Assembly: GCF_002918555.1 (NCBI RefSeq)
Contig: NZ_PQMB01000005.1
Coordinates: 512,563-576,562 of the forward strand
DNA length: 64,000 nucleotides
Source of the DNA: Citrobacter amalonaticus
GTDB lineage: Bacteria; Pseudomonadota; Gammaproteobacteria; Enterobacterales; Enterobacteriaceae
Direction: 5' to 3'
Shown piece by piece: positions 51,796 through 62,973 of the stretch; the first letter of the stretch is position 1, and each line of letters begins with the position of its first letter. The notes beneath the pieces are model-generated. The model had not been told where the DNA came from and ran no database searches. It was given only the letters and a program-made list of their open reading frames with translations. Both the position numbers and the translations under genes were made by a program.

Positions 51796-53285
51796 TGTTG
51801 CGCCTGATGGATCTGTTCACCTACGTCCTGCAGGCTGGCCTCAATACGACCTAACCAGTCGTTGTGAACAAACAGACATTTTTGCTGCTCGCTGAACCGG
51901 GTGTGCTGCTGATGCCAGTCATTTTCCAGTGCTTCCAGTTGTTGTTTAATCTCGCCGGGCATCTCGTCTTCAGAGGTGCCCGGCAGCGCCAGACGGCTGC
52001 TCTGTAGACTGATATCGCGCACTACCAGATGCTGAGAGCTGTCGACTTCCATATTCAGCGTCTGGGCAAAACCAATTCCGTTAAGTTTGCCGCGGATCTC
52101 GCCGCCTTTGGTCAACCATTGTTCAAGGGCGCTACGTTCAAAAGTAATATGGATCACCTCCATATCATGCAGTTTCAGCGGTTTTTGCAGCAAAAGGGTC
52201 TGTGTCGTCGCGCTGGCTTCCGGTGGGAGATCGTAGTGCGGACGGCGGCTGAACATTCCTCCCTGGCGGATCACCGTGAATGCGGTTTTATCGCTTTGTT
52301 GCTGCTGTAACTGAATGCGGCGCTGCACAATGCCGCCGAGACGCGTCAGCATGGCTTGTTGCTGCCAGGCGTGCCCGGTCATCAATATTTCAAGCTGCTG
52401 TTGCATCAAATTCAGGCTTTGTGCGTCATACCACAGACAGTCTTTCAGCAGAATGAGATCAATCGGTGCTACCGCGTCGCGTCCGCTAAAGAAGGCGCTG
52501 GCCTGTAACAGACGAATGGCTTTCTTCCAGCGCCGGTCAGAGACATACGGCGCATTGGGTAAATTATCCAGCTGCTGACGCAGAGTAAATATCAGCTCAA
52601 ATACATGATCGGGTAACGTAATGGCGCCTGTCTCTTTCTGCCACTGGTAATACTCTTCATCACTCACCTGCAAAGACACGGGGACCGGATTTTCGTTTTC
52701 GTCCTGCTGGCTTATCAGCATGGAGCGGAAATTGGCTTTGTCCTGCACTTTATCTAACCACAGGCGAATCAACATGCGGTCATAAAGTGCTTCCAGGCTG
52801 CTGTCTGCTTCCGGGAGTTCGTTAGAAGCCGCCACCAGCAAGCGCATCGGGATTTTTTCCTCAGAGGCGCCATTACGGAATTGGCGTTCATTAATTGCTG
52901 TTAACAACGTGTTCAGGATTGCCGGGCCCGCCTTCCAGATCTCATCCAGAAAGACGATTTCCGCTTCCGGAAGATAACCCGTAGTTAAGCGTTCGTAGCG
53001 ACCTTCATCTTTTAACGCCTGAATAGAGAGCGGTCCAAAAACCTCTTCAGGCGTGGAGAAGCGCGTCATCAGGTATTCAAATGCGCGCGCATTCTGAAAA
53101 GCAAACTTCAGACGGCGGGCAATCAAACTTTTAGCAATCCCCGGAGGGCCAAGTAAGAAAACGCTCTCTCCACTCAGCGCCGCCAGCAGGCAAAGACGGA
53201 TGGTGTGGCTGCGTTCATAAAGCCCCTTTTCCAGCGCATTGCTCAGACGGGAAATTCTTTCCGCTAATAAATGTGAGTGAGCCAT
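51789..53285 (-). CDS. ravA: MoxR-type AAA+ ATPase RavA
   Basis: 498 residues from the ATG at 53285 ([14 protein letters not shown]); the frame continues seven codons upstream. Walker A is GPPGIAKS at about 45-52, Walker B is [12 protein letters not shown], and sensor 1 is [11 protein letters not shown]. The C-terminal half forms the discontinuous triple-helix and LARA-type domain that binds LdcI in E. coli. It forms a hexamer and acts with ViaA. Confidence 0.96.
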   Translation of the reverse strand: MAHSHLLAERISRLSNALEKGLYERSHTIRLCLLAALSGESVFLLGPPGIAKSLIARRLKFAFQNARAFEYLMTRFSTPEEVFGPLSIQALKDEGRYERLTTGYLPEAEIVFLDEIWKAGPAILNTLLTAINERQFRNGASEEKIPMRLLVAASNELPEADSSLEALYDRMLIRLWLDKVQDKANFRSMLISQQDENENPVPVSLQVSDEEYYQWQKETGAITLPDHVFELIFTLRQQLDNLPNAPYVSDRRWKKAIRLLQASAFFSGRDAVAPIDLILLKDCLWYDAQSLNLMQQQLEILMTGHAWQQQAMLTRLGGIVQRRIQLQQQQSDKTAFTVIRQGGMFSRRPHYDLPPEASATTQTLLLQKPLKLHDMEVIHITFERSALEQWLTKGGEIRGKLNGIGFAQTLNMEVDSSQHLVVRDISLQSSRLALPGTSEDEMPGEIKQQLEALENDWHQQHTRFSEQQKCLFVHNDWLGRIEASLQDVGEQIHQAQQC

Positions 53286-53482
53286 AATAAGGTGGCATCC
53301 TTTCATTAAATGTACTGCGTTAACAGCGAGTATAGACGTTTCGTCCCGGAGGCTGAACAGGTCTGAAAGGCTGTTTCTTTTTCTTTGAGCCAGGTTAATC
53401 TGGCATCATTTAGGGGTACGATTTTGCCAATAATCGTGCATACTGTGCGCTTTTTTGTGGGCCAAGGGACTACGCACACATT
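53286..53482. promoter_or_regulatory. Divergent ravA/kup promoter region
   Basis: The gap between ravA and kup is 331 bp. The left part holds the ravA promoter, which I cannot pinpoint. CGTGCATACTGTGCGC near 53430 is a possible kup -10 region. The right part is an ERIC-like repeat. Confidence 0.4.
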
Positions 53483-53600
53483 TCATATATATACACCAAA
53501 TCATTCAAACTGCACCAAGGCGGCAAAGGAGTTATTCCCCGGGATGGGGTGAATTACGAATGCTGCTAACGCGGAGGTAGCTTGAAGGATGAAGTGTGTA
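53483..53600. repeat. Degenerate ERIC-like element in the kup leader
   Basis: The left end ATATATACACCAAATCATTC, an internal AAGGCGGCAA and the right end GGTAGCTTGAAGGATGAAGTG follow the ERIC end layout, and the centre has a CCCC/GGGG foldback. It ends 16 bp before the kup ATG. Confidence 0.5.
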
Positions 53601-53616
53601 AACGAAAGACGAGTCT

Positions 53617-55485
53617 ATGAGCACTGATAATAAGCAATCATTGTCTGCGATAACTCTCGCGGCCATTGGGGTTGTCTACGGTGATATTGGTACCAGCCCA
53701 CTTTATACGCTTCGTGAATGTTTGTCTGGTCAGTTTGGTTTTGGTGTTGAACGTGACGCCGTGTTCGGTTTTTTATCGCTGATTTTCTGGCTTCTTATTT
53801 TTGTTGTCTCCATTAAGTATCTGACCTTCGTCATGCGTGCTGATAACGCCGGTGAAGGTGGGATCCTGACGCTGATGTCGCTGGCGGGACGCAACACGTC
53901 GGCGCGGACGACCTCGATGTTGGTGATTATGGGGTTGATCGGGGGAAGCTTCTTCTATGGCGAGGTGGTGATTACCCCGGCAATCTCGGTGATGTCAGCC
54001 ATTGAAGGTCTGGAGATTGTGGCGCCGCAGCTGGATACCTGGATAGTCCCACTGTCTATTATTGTCCTGACGCTGCTGTTTATGATTCAAAAGCACGGTA
54101 CCGGGATGGTGGGTAAGCTCTTTGCGCCGATTATGCTGACCTGGTTTTTGATTCTGGCCGTTTTGGGTCTGCGTAGCATTATCGCTAACCCTGAGGTATT
54201 GCAGGCGCTGAATCCCGTCTGGGCGGTCCATTTCTTCCTTGAGTATAAAACCGTTTCCTTTGTTGCTCTGGGGGCGGTGGTGCTGTCGATTACCGGAGTC
54301 GAGGCGCTGTACGCCGATATGGGACATTTTGGTAAGTTCCCTATCCGTCTGGCCTGGTTTACGGTGGTTTTGCCTTCGCTGGCGCTCAACTATTTCGGTC
54401 AGGGCGCCTTGCTGTTAAAGCATCCTGAGGCCATAAAAAACCCGTTCTTTTTACTTGCGCCGGAATGGGCGCTGATCCCGCTGCTGATCCTCGCCGCGCT
54501 GGCGACGGTTATCGCCTCTCAGGCGGTCATTTCCGGGGTCTTCTCACTGACGCGTCAGGCTGTGCGTCTGGGTTATTTGTCGCCGATGCGCATCATACAT
54601 ACCTCCGAGATGGAATCAGGGCAGATCTACATTCCTTTCGTCAACTGGATGCTCTATTTTGCGGTTGTTATTGTAATCGTGAGCTTTGAGCACTCCAGTA
54701 ACCTGGCCGCGGCGTATGGGATTGCCGTTACCGGTACGATGGTGCTGACCTCCATTCTCTCTACTACGGTCGCACGCAAAAACTGGCACTGGAATAAGTA
54801 TTTTGTGGCGCTGATTCTGGTCGCCTTCCTGTGTATTGATGTGCCGCTGTTTACGGCGAACCTCGACAAACTGCTGTCCGGTGGTTGGCTGCCGCTGACG
54901 CTGGGGCTGGTGATGTTCACCATCATGACCACCTGGAAAAGTGAGCGTTTCCGTCTGCTGCGCCGTATGCATGAACATGGCAACTCTCTGGAAGCGATGA
55001 TCGCCTCGCTGGAGAAATCGCCGCCGGTACGCGTGCCGGGGACCGCGGTCTATATGTCCCGTGCGCTGAACGTCATTCCGTTTGCCATGCTGCATAACCT
55101 CAAACACAACAAGGTGCTGCATGAGCGAGTGATCCTGCTGACGCTGCGTACCGAAGATGCCCCGTATGTGCATAACGTTCGTCGTGTACAGATTGAGCAG
55201 CTTTCACCCACCTTCTGGCGCGTAGTGGCCAGCTATGGCTGGCGCGAGACGCCGAATGTGGAAGAGGTGTTCCACCGCTGCGGTCTGGAAGGGCTAAGCT
55301 GCCGGATGATGGAAACGTCGTTCTTTATGTCGCACGAGTCGTTAATCGTCGGCAAGCGTCCATGGTATCTGCGCCTGCGTGGCAAGTTGTATCTGCTGTT
55401 GCAACGCAACGCTCTGCGTGCCCCCGATCAGTTTGAAATCCCGCCTAACCGGGTGATTGAACTTGGGACTCAGGTCGAGATTTGA
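53617..55485 (+). CDS. kup: Low-affinity potassium transporter Kup
   Basis: 622 residues. The N-terminal region has about 12 membrane helices (1-440), opening [22 protein letters not shown], the KUP family signature with the cation-path Asp/Thr. A soluble C-terminal domain (about 455-622) follows. It is a K+/H+ symporter important at acid pH. It is monocistronic with its own terminator. Confidence 0.97.
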   Translation: MSTDNKQSLSAITLAAIGVVYGDIGTSPLYTLRECLSGQFGFGVERDAVFGFLSLIFWLLIFVVSIKYLTFVMRADNAGEGGILTLMSLAGRNTSARTTSMLVIMGLIGGSFFYGEVVITPAISVMSAIEGLEIVAPQLDTWIVPLSIIVLTLLFMIQKHGTGMVGKLFAPIMLTWFLILAVLGLRSIIANPEVLQALNPVWAVHFFLEYKTVSFVALGAVVLSITGVEALYADMGHFGKFPIRLAWFTVVLPSLALNYFGQGALLLKHPEAIKNPFFLLAPEWALIPLLILAALATVIASQAVISGVFSLTRQAVRLGYLSPMRIIHTSEMESGQIYIPFVNWMLYFAVVIVIVSFEHSSNLAAAYGIAVTGTMVLTSILSTTVARKNWHWNKYFVALILVAFLCIDVPLFTANLDKLLSGGWLPLTLGLVMFTIMTTWKSERFRLLRRMHEHGNSLEAMIASLEKSPPVRVPGTAVYMSRALNVIPFAMLHNLKHNKVLHERVILLTLRTEDAPYVHNVRRVQIEQLSPTFWRVVASYGWRETPNVEEVFHRCGLEGLSCRMMETSFFMSHESLIVGKRPWYLRLRGKLYLLLQRNALRAPDQFEIPPNRVIELGTQVEI

Positions 55486-55492
55486 TCCTGCC

Positions 55493-55527
55493 AACGCCCT
55501 CTTTCATTACGAAAGGGGGCGTTTTGT
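55493..55527 (+). terminator. Terminator of kup
   Basis: AACGCCCTCTTTC-ATTAC-GAAAGGGGGCGTT followed by TTGTTTC, 8 bp after the stop. Confidence 0.85.
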
Positions 55528-55568
55528 TTCTTCCTTCGCACTTTTCCTTTCTCTGCATTATATGGCTT

Positions 55569-55582
55569 GCGAAACGTTTCGA
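55569..55582. promoter_or_regulatory. Upstream RbsR-like operator
   Basis: GCGAAACGTTTCGA is nearly identical to the main rbs operator and sits exactly 80 bp upstream of it (centre to centre), overlapping the predicted CRP site. Confidence 0.6.
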
Positions 55583-55593
55583 TGACGATCACA
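55578..55593 (+). promoter_or_regulatory. Predicted CRP site of rbs
   Basis: TTCGATGACGATCACA has one perfect half (TCACA) and one weak half at the correct 6-bp spacing, about 61 bp before the predicted start of transcription. Confidence 0.5.
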
Positions 55594-55646
55594 TTTTCGT
55601 AACGTCATGGTGGTTCTCTGCCCACGGTTCATCCTAAACTTAACCC

Positions 55647-55664
55647 TGGCGAAACGTTTCGCTA
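55647..55664. promoter_or_regulatory. Main RbsR operator
   Basis: TGGCGAAACGTTTCGCTA is a palindrome matching the LacI-family RbsR operator (GCGAAACGTTTCGC), just before the rbsD ribosome site. A weak -10 (TAAACT, 55635-55640) precedes it. Confidence 0.8.
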
Positions 55665-55678
55665 GTGGGGAAAGAAAA

Positions 55679-56098
55679 ATGAAGAAAGGCACAGTTCTCA
55701 ATTCAGATATTTCATCGGTGATCTCTCGTCTGGGACATACCGATACGCTGGTGGTGTGTGATGCTGGTTTACCCATTCCGGGCAGTACAACGCGTATCGA
55801 TATGGCATTAACCCAGGGAGTACCTTCTTTTATGCAGGTGCTGGATGTGGTTACCCATGAAATGCAGGTTGAAGCGGTCATTCTTGCGACGGAAATTAAA
55901 CAACATAATCCGCAACTCCACGAAACGTTGCTCAGTCACATTGAGCAACTGCAGCAGCACCAGGGAAACACGATTGAAATTCGTTACACCACGCATGAAC
56001 AATTCAAAAAACAAACCGCAGACAGCCAGGCGGTAATTCGCAGCGGGGAGTGTTCCCCGTATGCGAATATTATTCTCTGCGCTGGCGTCACCTTCTGA
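55679..56098 (+). CDS. rbsD: D-ribose pyranase RbsD
   Basis: 139 residues from the ATG at 55679 ([14 protein letters not shown]). It interconverts the pyranose and furanose forms of ribose so RbsK can act; His20 in RLGHTD is the catalytic histidine and Asp28 in VCDAGLP follows. It is first in the rbs operon, 7 bp before rbsA. Confidence 0.97.
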   Translation: MKKGTVLNSDISSVISRLGHTDTLVVCDAGLPIPGSTTRIDMALTQGVPSFMQVLDVVTHEMQVEAVILATEIKQHNPQLHETLLSHIEQLQQHQGNTIEIRYTTHEQFKKQTADSQAVIRSGECSPYANIILCAGVTF

Positions 56099-56105
56099 GG
56101 CCATC

Positions 56106-57611
56106 ATGGACGCATTACTGCAACTCAAGGGGATCGATAAAGCGTTCCCGGGCGTTAAGGCCTTATCCGGCGCCGCGTTAAACGTTTATCCTGGCCGCGT
56201 AATGGCGCTGGTGGGCGAAAACGGAGCGGGTAAATCCACCATGATGAAAGTGCTGACCGGCATCTATACCCGTGATGCGGGTTCGCTATTATGGCTGGGT
56301 AAAGAAACTACCTTTAACGGACCTAAATCTTCTCAGGAAGCCGGGATTGGCATTATCCACCAGGAACTGAACCTGATACCGCAACTGACTATTGCGGAAA
56401 ATATCTTCCTGGGACGCGAGTTTGTTAATCGTTTTGGCAAGATTGACTGGAAAACAATGTATGCCGAAGCAGATAAGCTACTGGTGAAGCTGAATCTGCG
56501 GTTTAAAAGCGATCGACTGGTGGGAGAGTTATCGATTGGCGATCAGCAGATGGTGGAAATCGCCAAAGTGCTGAGTTTTGAATCCAGAGTCATCATCATG
56601 GATGAACCTACCGATGCGCTCACTGATACCGAAACGGAATCTCTGTTCCGCGTCATCCGCGAGCTGAAGTCGCAGGGGCGTGGGATTGTTTATATCTCCC
56701 ACCGTATGAAAGAGATTTTCGAGATTTGTGATGACGTGACTGTCTTTCGCGACGGGCAGTTTATTGCCGAGCGTGAAGTGGTATCGCTGACGGAAGATTC
56801 TCTCATCGAAATGATGGTGGGGCGTAAGCTCGAAGATCAGTACCCGCGTCTGGATAAAACACCGGGGGATGTTCGCCTGAAGGTGGACAACCTGTGCGGA
56901 CCAGGTGTGAATGATGTCTCTTTTACCCTGCGTAAAGGTGAAATCCTCGGCGTATCGGGCCTGATGGGCGCCGGGCGTACCGAACTGATGAAGGTTCTGT
57001 ATGGGGCGCTGCCGCGTATCAGTGGTTATGTCACCCTCGACGGACATGAAGTGATTACCCGCTCTCCGCAGGACGGGTTGGCTAACGGTATTGTCTATAT
57101 TTCCGAAGACCGCAAGCGCGACGGCTTAGTGCTGGGAATGTCGGTGAAGGAAAATATGTCGTTGACGGCGCTACGTTACTTTAGCCGTACCGGTGGCAGC
57201 CTGAAACACAAAGATGAACAGCAGGCGGTCAGCGATTTTATCCGCTTGTTCAACGTTAAAACGCCGTCAATGGAGCAGGCGATAGGGTTGCTCTCTGGCG
57301 GTAATCAACAAAAAGTCGCCATCGCGCGCGGTCTGATGACACGTCCGAAGGTGTTAATTCTTGATGAACCCACCCGCGGCGTGGACGTGGGCGCCAAGAA
57401 AGAGATTTATCAGCTTATTAACCAGTTTAAGGCCGATGGCCTGAGCATCATTCTGGTCTCATCTGAGATGCCAGAAGTATTAGGCATGAGCGATCGTATT
57501 ATCGTCATGCATGAAGGGCATCTCGGCGGTGAATTTACTCGCGAGCAGGCCACCCAGGAAGTTCTGATGGCTGCCGCTGTGGGCAAGCTTAATCGCGTGA
57601 ATCAGGAGTAA
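56106..57611 (+). CDS. rbsA: Ribose ABC transporter ATPase RbsA
   Basis: 501 residues from the ATG at 56106. It has two fused ABC domains. The first has Walker [10 protein letters not shown] and Walker [12 protein letters not shown], with a degenerate signature ([13 protein letters not shown]). The second has a modified Walker A (GLMGAGRTE), which is normal for the family, with [13 protein letters not shown] and [12 protein letters not shown]. It powers RbsC. Confidence 0.98.
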   Translation: MDALLQLKGIDKAFPGVKALSGAALNVYPGRVMALVGENGAGKSTMMKVLTGIYTRDAGSLLWLGKETTFNGPKSSQEAGIGIIHQELNLIPQLTIAENIFLGREFVNRFGKIDWKTMYAEADKLLVKLNLRFKSDRLVGELSIGDQQMVEIAKVLSFESRVIIMDEPTDALTDTETESLFRVIRELKSQGRGIVYISHRMKEIFEICDDVTVFRDGQFIAEREVVSLTEDSLIEMMVGRKLEDQYPRLDKTPGDVRLKVDNLCGPGVNDVSFTLRKGEILGVSGLMGAGRTELMKVLYGALPRISGYVTLDGHEVITRSPQDGLANGIVYISEDRKRDGLVLGMSVKENMSLTALRYFSRTGGSLKHKDEQQAVSDFIRLFNVKTPSMEQAIGLLSGGNQQKVAIARGLMTRPKVLILDEPTRGVDVGAKKEIYQLINQFKADGLSIILVSSEMPEVLGMSDRIIVMHEGHLGGEFTREQATQEVLMAAAVGKLNRVNQE

Positions 57612-57616
57612 AAAAG

Positions 57617-58582
57617 ATGACTACCCAGGCTGTTTCTGGTCGCCGTTATTTCACCAAAGCATGGTTGCTGGAGCAAAAATCACTCATTGCCCTGCTGGTG
57701 CTGATCGCGATTGTTTCGACATTGAGCCCCAACTTTTTTACCGTTAATAACCTGTTCAACATTCTCCAGCAGACCTCGGTCAACGCCATTATGGCGGTGG
57801 GGATGACGCTGGTGATCCTGACGTCAGGTATCGATCTGTCCGTCGGTTCCCTTTTGGCGCTCACCGGTGCGGTGGCCGCTTCAATTGTCGGGATTGAAGT
57901 TAACGCACTGGTGGCTGTTGCCGCCGCGCTGGCACTCGGTGCCGCTGTGGGGGCCGTGACTGGCGTAATCGTAGCGAAAGGCCGCGTACAGGCATTTATC
58001 GCCACGCTGGTGATGATGCTGTTACTGCGTGGTGTAACGATGGTGTACACCAACGGCAGCCCGGTAAATACCGGATTTACCGATAATGCCGATCTGTTTG
58101 GCTGGTTTGGTATTGGTCGTCCGCTGGGTGTGCCAACACCGGTATGGATCATGGCTATCGTCTTTATTGCGGCCTGGTACATGCTGCATCACACCCGTCT
58201 GGGGCGCTATATCTACGCGCTGGGCGGCAACGAAGCGGCAACGCGTCTGTCCGGCATTAGCGTTAATAAAATCAAGATTATTGTCTATTCTCTCTGCGGA
58301 CTGCTGGCGTCCCTGGCGGGCATCATTGAAGTGGCGCGCCTCTCCTCGGCGCAACCGACGGCAGGTACTGGCTATGAGCTGGATGCTATCGCCGCGGTGG
58401 TGTTAGGTGGTACCAGCCTTGCCGGGGGGAAAGGACGGATTGTTGGGACCTTGATCGGCGCATTGATTCTGGGTTTCCTCAATAATGGTTTGAATTTGTT
58501 AGGTGTTTCCTCCTATTACCAGATGATCGTCAAAGCGGTGGTGATTTTGCTGGCGGTACTGGTAGACAACAAAAAGCAGTAA
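57617..58582 (+). CDS. rbsC: Ribose ABC transporter permease RbsC
   Basis: 321 residues, about ten membrane helices, with the BPD_transp_2 signature DLSVGSLLALTGAVAASIVG near 73. It lies 5 bp after rbsA and 24 bp before rbsB. Confidence 0.97.
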   Translation: MTTQAVSGRRYFTKAWLLEQKSLIALLVLIAIVSTLSPNFFTVNNLFNILQQTSVNAIMAVGMTLVILTSGIDLSVGSLLALTGAVAASIVGIEVNALVAVAAALALGAAVGAVTGVIVAKGRVQAFIATLVMMLLLRGVTMVYTNGSPVNTGFTDNADLFGWFGIGRPLGVPTPVWIMAIVFIAAWYMLHHTRLGRYIYALGGNEAATRLSGISVNKIKIIVYSLCGLLASLAGIIEVARLSSAQPTAGTGYELDAIAAVVLGGTSLAGGKGRIVGTLIGALILGFLNNGLNLLGVSSYYQMIVKAVVILLAVLVDNKKQ

Positions 58583-58606
58583 CAACGACTACAGGACATC
58601 TTAAAT

Positions 58607-59497
58607 ATGAACATGAAAAAACTGGCTACCCTGGTTTCTGCTGTTGCGCTAAGCGCCACCGTGAGCGCGAATGCAATGGCGAAAGACACCATTGCGCTGG
58701 TGGTCTCTACACTCAACAACCCGTTCTTTGTTTCCCTGAAAGAGGGGGCGCAGAAAGAAGCGGATAAACTGGGTTACAACCTGGTTGTGCTGGACTCCCA
58801 GAATAACCCGGCAAAAGAGCTGGCGAACGTTCAGGATTTAACGGTACGTGGCACGAAGATTCTGCTGATCAACCCAACCGATTCCGACGCGGTAGGTAAC
58901 GCCGTGAAGATGGCGAACCAGGCGAAGATCCCGGTTATTACACTTGACCGTCAGGCAAGCAAAGGGGAAGTGGTCAGCCATATCGCTTCTGATAACGTGC
59001 TGGGCGGTAAAATTGCGGGCGATTACATCGCGAAGAAAACGGGTGAAGGCGCGAAAGTTATCGAGCTGCAGGGGATTGCCGGTACTTCTGCGGCGCGTGA
59101 GCGTGGTGAAGGCTTCCAGCAGGCGGTTGCCGCCCACAAATTTAATGTTCTGGCCAGCCAACCCGCAGATTTTGACCGTACGAAAGGTCTGAACGTCATG
59201 CAGAACCTGCTGACTGCGCATCCGGATGTACAGGCTGTATTTGCGCAGAACGATGAAATGGCGTTGGGCGCGCTGCGTGCTCTGCAAACCGCAGGTAAAT
59301 CTGATGTGATGGTGGTTGGATTTGACGGTACGCCGGATGGCGAAAAGGCCGTAAATGATGGCAAACTGGCTGCGACTATCGCTCAGTTACCTGACCAGAT
59401 TGGCGCGAAGGGCGTAGAGACTGCGGATAAGGTGCTGAAAGGCGAGCAGGTTCAGGCCAAATATCCGGTTGACCTGAAGCTGGTCATCAAGCAGTAA
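58607..59497 (+). CDS. rbsB: Periplasmic ribose-binding protein RbsB
   Basis: 296 residues with a signal peptide cleaved after about Ala25 (VSANAMA, mature KDTIALVVS). It is a type I periplasmic-binding fold; ribose contacts are in LNNPFF, DRQA and [13 protein letters not shown]. It delivers ribose to RbsC and to the chemoreceptor Trg. Confidence 0.98.
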   Translation: MNMKKLATLVSAVALSATVSANAMAKDTIALVVSTLNNPFFVSLKEGAQKEADKLGYNLVVLDSQNNPAKELANVQDLTVRGTKILLINPTDSDAVGNAVKMANQAKIPVITLDRQASKGEVVSHIASDNVLGGKIAGDYIAKKTGEGAKVIELQGIAGTSAARERGEGFQQAVAAHKFNVLASQPADFDRTKGLNVMQNLLTAHPDVQAVFAQNDEMALGALRALQTAGKSDVMVVGFDGTPDGEKAVNDGKLAATIAQLPDQIGAKGVETADKVLKGEQVQAKYPVDLKLVIKQ

Positions 59498-59637
59498 TAA
59501 CGATTCAGGCAGGAAACTGCCTGATGGCGACATAAAACACGTTATCCCTGAAGATTTTTTGAAGGTGAAAGCGTAAAAAGAAAAGCAGGGCACGCGCCAC
59601 CCTAATACGGTGGCGCACTTTACTGGATATCCCGAAC
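59498..59637 (+). ncRNA. rbsB 3' region, possible RbsZ sRNA source
   Basis: This 140-bp intercistronic stretch holds a hairpin CAGGCAG-GAAA-CTGCCTG (59506-59523), an ATTTTTTGAAGG run and a second hairpin GCGCCACC...GGTGGCGC (59594-59616) just before rbsK. In E. coli the rbsB 3' UTR yields the RNA RbsZ, a sponge of RybB. The foldbacks fit a processed RNA and differential expression of rbsK, but the identity is inferred from position. Confidence 0.4.
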
Positions 59638-60567
59638 ATGAAAACCTCAGGCAATCTCGTCGTTCTTGGCAGCATCAATGCTGACCACATCCTTAACCTC
59701 AAATCTTTCCCGACACCTGGCGAAACCGTCACCGGTAACCACTATCAGGTGGCATTCGGCGGTAAAGGCGCGAATCAGGCGGTTGCGGCGGGGCGTAGCG
59801 GGGCTAATATTGCCTTCATTGCCTGTACGGGCGATGACGATATTGGTGAAAGCGTTCGCAAACAGTTAGCCAGGGACACGATTGATATCACGCCAGTTAG
59901 CGTCATTGATGGTGAAGCCACAGGCGTTGCGCTGATTTTTGTCAATGGCGAAGGGGAAAACGTCATTGGTATTCACGCGGGGGCTAACGCAGCGCTATCG
60001 CCTGCGCTGGTGGAAGCGCAACACGCGCGTATTGCTGAAGCTTCTGCATTATTGATGCAGTTAGAATCGCCCATTGATAGTGTTCTCGCAGCGGCGAAAA
60101 TCGCGCATCAGAACAACACTATCGTTGCGCTTAATCCAGCACCTGCGCAGGAACTCTCTGACGAGCTTCTGTCGCTGGTGGACATTATTACCCCGAACGA
60201 AACGGAAGCGGAGAAACTCACCGGGATCCGTGTAGAAAATGATGAAGATGCTGCTAAAGCCGCGCAGGTACTGCACGCGAAAGGTATTCGTACCGTACTG
60301 ATTACGTTAGGCAGCCGTGGCGTCTGGGCAAGCGTGAATGGCGAAGGTAGCCGCGTACCGGGTTTCAAAGTGGAGGCCGTAGATACTATCGCCGCCGGAG
60401 ATACCTTCAACGGTGCGCTGATTACCTCTTTACTGGAAGATAAGCCGCTGGCAGAAGCAATTCGCTTTGCCCATGCCGCGGCCGCTATTGCGGTAACGCG
60501 TAAAGGTGCGCAACCTTCCGTTCCGTGGCGCGAAGAGATAGAGGCGTTTTTAGGTCAGCAGAGGTAA
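59638..60567 (+). CDS. rbsK: Ribokinase RbsK
   Basis: 309 residues, PfkB family. Substrate residues are in GSINADH and GGKGANQAVAAGRSG; the catalytic base and anion hole lie in DTIAAGDTFNGAL near 250-262. It phosphorylates ribose to ribose 5-phosphate in the cytoplasm. rbsR follows 3 bp later. Confidence 0.98.
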   Translation: MKTSGNLVVLGSINADHILNLKSFPTPGETVTGNHYQVAFGGKGANQAVAAGRSGANIAFIACTGDDDIGESVRKQLARDTIDITPVSVIDGEATGVALIFVNGEGENVIGIHAGANAALSPALVEAQHARIAEASALLMQLESPIDSVLAAAKIAHQNNTIVALNPAPAQELSDELLSLVDIITPNETEAEKLTGIRVENDEDAAKAAQVLHAKGIRTVLITLGSRGVWASVNGEGSRVPGFKVEAVDTIAAGDTFNGALITSLLEDKPLAEAIRFAHAAAAIAVTRKGAQPSVPWREEIEAFLGQQR

Positions 60568-60570
60568 CGC

Positions 60571-61569
60571 TTGGCTACAATGAAGGATGTTGCCCGCCTG
60601 GCGGGCGTTTCCACTTCAACCGTTTCGCATGTCATTAATAAAGATCGTTTTGTCAGTGAGGCTATCACCGACAAAGTTGAGGCTGCGATTAAAGAGCTTA
60701 ATTACGCGCCTTCTGCACTGGCGCGTAGTCTTAAATTAAATCAGACCCGTACGATCGGGATGCTGATCACCGCCAGTACCAATCCCTTTTATTCCGAACT
60801 GGTTCGCGGCGTTGAGCGCAGCTGTTTTGAGCGTGGCTACAGTCTTGTGCTTTGCAACACCGAAGGTGATGAGCAACGGATGAACCGCAATCTTGAAACT
60901 CTGATGCAAAAGCGGGTGGACGGCTTACTGCTGCTGTGCACCGAAACGCACCAGCCGTCGCGTGAGATCATGCAGCGTTACCCTTCTATCCCTACCGTTA
61001 TGATGGACTGGTCGCCGTTTGATGGCGAAGGGGAAAGCGATCTTATTCAGGATAATTCGTTACTCGGTGGCGATCTGGCGACTCAACATCTCATTGGTAA
61101 AGGGTTTACCCGCATCGCCTGTATCACGGGACCACTGGATAAAACGCCGGCGCGTTTGCGTCTGGAAGGGTATCGGGAAGCGATGCAGCGTGCCGGTCTG
61201 GCTATCCCACAGGGCTATGAGATCACCGGAGATTTTGAGTTCGGTGGTGGATTTGCCGCGATGCAAACGCTGTTATCTCATCCGCAACGACCACATGCCG
61301 TTTTTGCCGGTAATGATGCAATGGCGGTCGGCGCCTACCAGGCGTTGTATCAGGCGGGGTTGCGTATTCCGCAGGATATGGCGGTAATTGGCTATGACGA
61401 TATCGAACTGGCACGCTACATGACGCCGCCGCTTACCACCATTCATCAACCAAAAGATGAACTGGGAGAGCTGGCCATTGATGTCTTGATCCATCGTATG
61501 GCGCAGCCCACATTACAACAACAGCGCTTGCAGCTTACTCCTGTTCTGATGGCGCGCGGTTCGGTTTAG
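60571..61569 (+). CDS. rbsR: Ribose operon repressor RbsR
   Basis: 332 residues from a TTG start (codons for [12 protein letters not shown]), as in E. coli; an in-frame ATG lies three codons later. A LacI-type helix-turn-helix and hinge (1-60, [20 protein letters not shown]) are followed by a periplasmic-binding-like ribose domain. It represses rbs at GCGAAACGTTTCGC. Its 3' end overlaps convergent hsrA by 35 bp. Confidence 0.97.
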   Translation: MATMKDVARLAGVSTSTVSHVINKDRFVSEAITDKVEAAIKELNYAPSALARSLKLNQTRTIGMLITASTNPFYSELVRGVERSCFERGYSLVLCNTEGDEQRMNRNLETLMQKRVDGLLLLCTETHQPSREIMQRYPSIPTVMMDWSPFDGEGESDLIQDNSLLGGDLATQHLIGKGFTRIACITGPLDKTPARLRLEGYREAMQRAGLAIPQGYEITGDFEFGGGFAAMQTLLSHPQRPHAVFAGNDAMAVGAYQALYQAGLRIPQDMAVIGYDDIELARYMTPPLTTIHQPKDELGELAIDVLIHRMAQPTLQQQRLQLTPVLMARGSV

Positions 61570-62962
61570 TTTTGTGCCGCTCTTTGATCAGGTTGCGGCC
61601 ATCTTTGGCTTTAAGCAGCATGAACATCAGTGCAGAAACGACTGTAATCGCCCCCATCGTGATAAAGGTGTAGTGGAACTGCTCTACCGTATTGGTTCCT
61701 TCAAATCCTTCATAGATCCTCAATACAGCGGCGCTGATAGCCACCCCTAAACTGATAGAAAGCTGCTGTGTGACGGCGAGTACGCTGTTACCACTGCTGG
61801 CGTTGTCATCGGTCAGGTCGGCCAGCGTAATCGTATTCATTGCCGTAAACTGCGTGGACATTGCCATTCCCAGAACAAACAGCGGCAGAATCAGCATCCA
61901 TACTGGCATGGCGGGGGATTGCAGGGAAAATTGCGCAATCATCAGACCAATAAACACGGTAATGCCAACCAGCGTTTTTCGGTATCCCAGACGGCGCAGT
62001 ACCTGCGTAACCATCGATTTTGCCAGAATGGATCCCAGTGCCGTTGGCGCCATCATGCAACCGGCAATTAATGCCGGGAAACCAAATCCTACCTGTAGCA
62101 TGAGCGGCATTAAAAAAGGAATGCAGCCGGTACCTAACCGGGTTGCGAGATTTCCGCTAATTCCGACCGAAAAGGTGCGTGTCTTAAACAGCGACAGTGA
62201 AATTAATGGCGTCGGGTGGCGGCGGGCATGACGTATATAAGCAAGCAGCAAAAAAATACTGGCCGCGATAATCGTTAACGCTATCCACGTTGCGACGATT
62301 TTCTCACCAAAGAGCTCCATCCCACTGGAAAAGAGCACCAGACTAAGGCCGAAAAGAAAGAAGCCCGTCATATCAAAACGTCGCCGTGGCGTAGTGAAAT
62401 TCGGCATATATTTGCGAGCGTACAGGATACCGGCAATGCCAATGGGAATATTAATCAGGAAGATCCAGTGCCAGCTCGCCCATGTAACCAGCACGCCGCC
62501 CAGCACCGGGCCTAAAATGGGGCCAACAAGTCCAGGCATGGTGACAAAGTTGAGCACCGGCAGCAATTCACTTCGTGGATAAGCGCGTAATAAAGCCAGA
62601 CGGGCGACGGGCATCATCATTGCTCCGCCTATACCCTGGATCACGCGAAATATCACCAGTTCAGTCAATGAACCGGAGAGCGCACAAGCCAGCGAGCCTA
62701 ACGTGAACAGACTGACAGCAATCATGAAAACGCGACGGGTGCCAAAGCGATCGGCCAGCCATCCACTCACCGGGATCAACATAGCTACCGTCAGGGTATA
62801 ACTGATAATGGCAGATTGCATAGCCAGAGGGGAACGGTTAAGACTGTGCGCAATAGCGGGTAAAGCGGTGTTAAGAATAGTGGCATCTAACGCTTGCATA
62901 AAGAAGGCCATCGCCGCTATCCACGGTAACCCTGCCATGCTGCGCGCTTTTTTCTCTGACAT
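61535..62962 (-). CDS. hsrA: MFS transporter HsrA
   Basis: 475 residues with fourteen predicted helices, DHA2 (EmrB/QacA) type. Motif A is [13 protein letters not shown] and motif C is [15 protein letters not shown]. In E. coli its overproduction affects RpoS-related phenotypes; the substrate is unknown. It lies 11 bp after yieP and is probably co-transcribed. Also called yieO. Confidence 0.94.
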   Translation of the reverse strand: MSEKKARSMAGLPWIAAMAFFMQALDATILNTALPAIAHSLNRSPLAMQSAIISYTLTVAMLIPVSGWLADRFGTRRVFMIAVSLFTLGSLACALSGSLTELVIFRVIQGIGGAMMMPVARLALLRAYPRSELLPVLNFVTMPGLVGPILGPVLGGVLVTWASWHWIFLINIPIGIAGILYARKYMPNFTTPRRRFDMTGFFLFGLSLVLFSSGMELFGEKIVATWIALTIIAASIFLLLAYIRHARRHPTPLISLSLFKTRTFSVGISGNLATRLGTGCIPFLMPLMLQVGFGFPALIAGCMMAPTALGSILAKSMVTQVLRRLGYRKTLVGITVFIGLMIAQFSLQSPAMPVWMLILPLFVLGMAMSTQFTAMNTITLADLTDDNASSGNSVLAVTQQLSISLGVAISAAVLRIYEGFEGTNTVEQFHYTFITMGAITVVSALMFMLLKAKDGRNLIKERHKTKPNRAPSEQE

Positions 62963-62973
62963 TCAATATTCCG

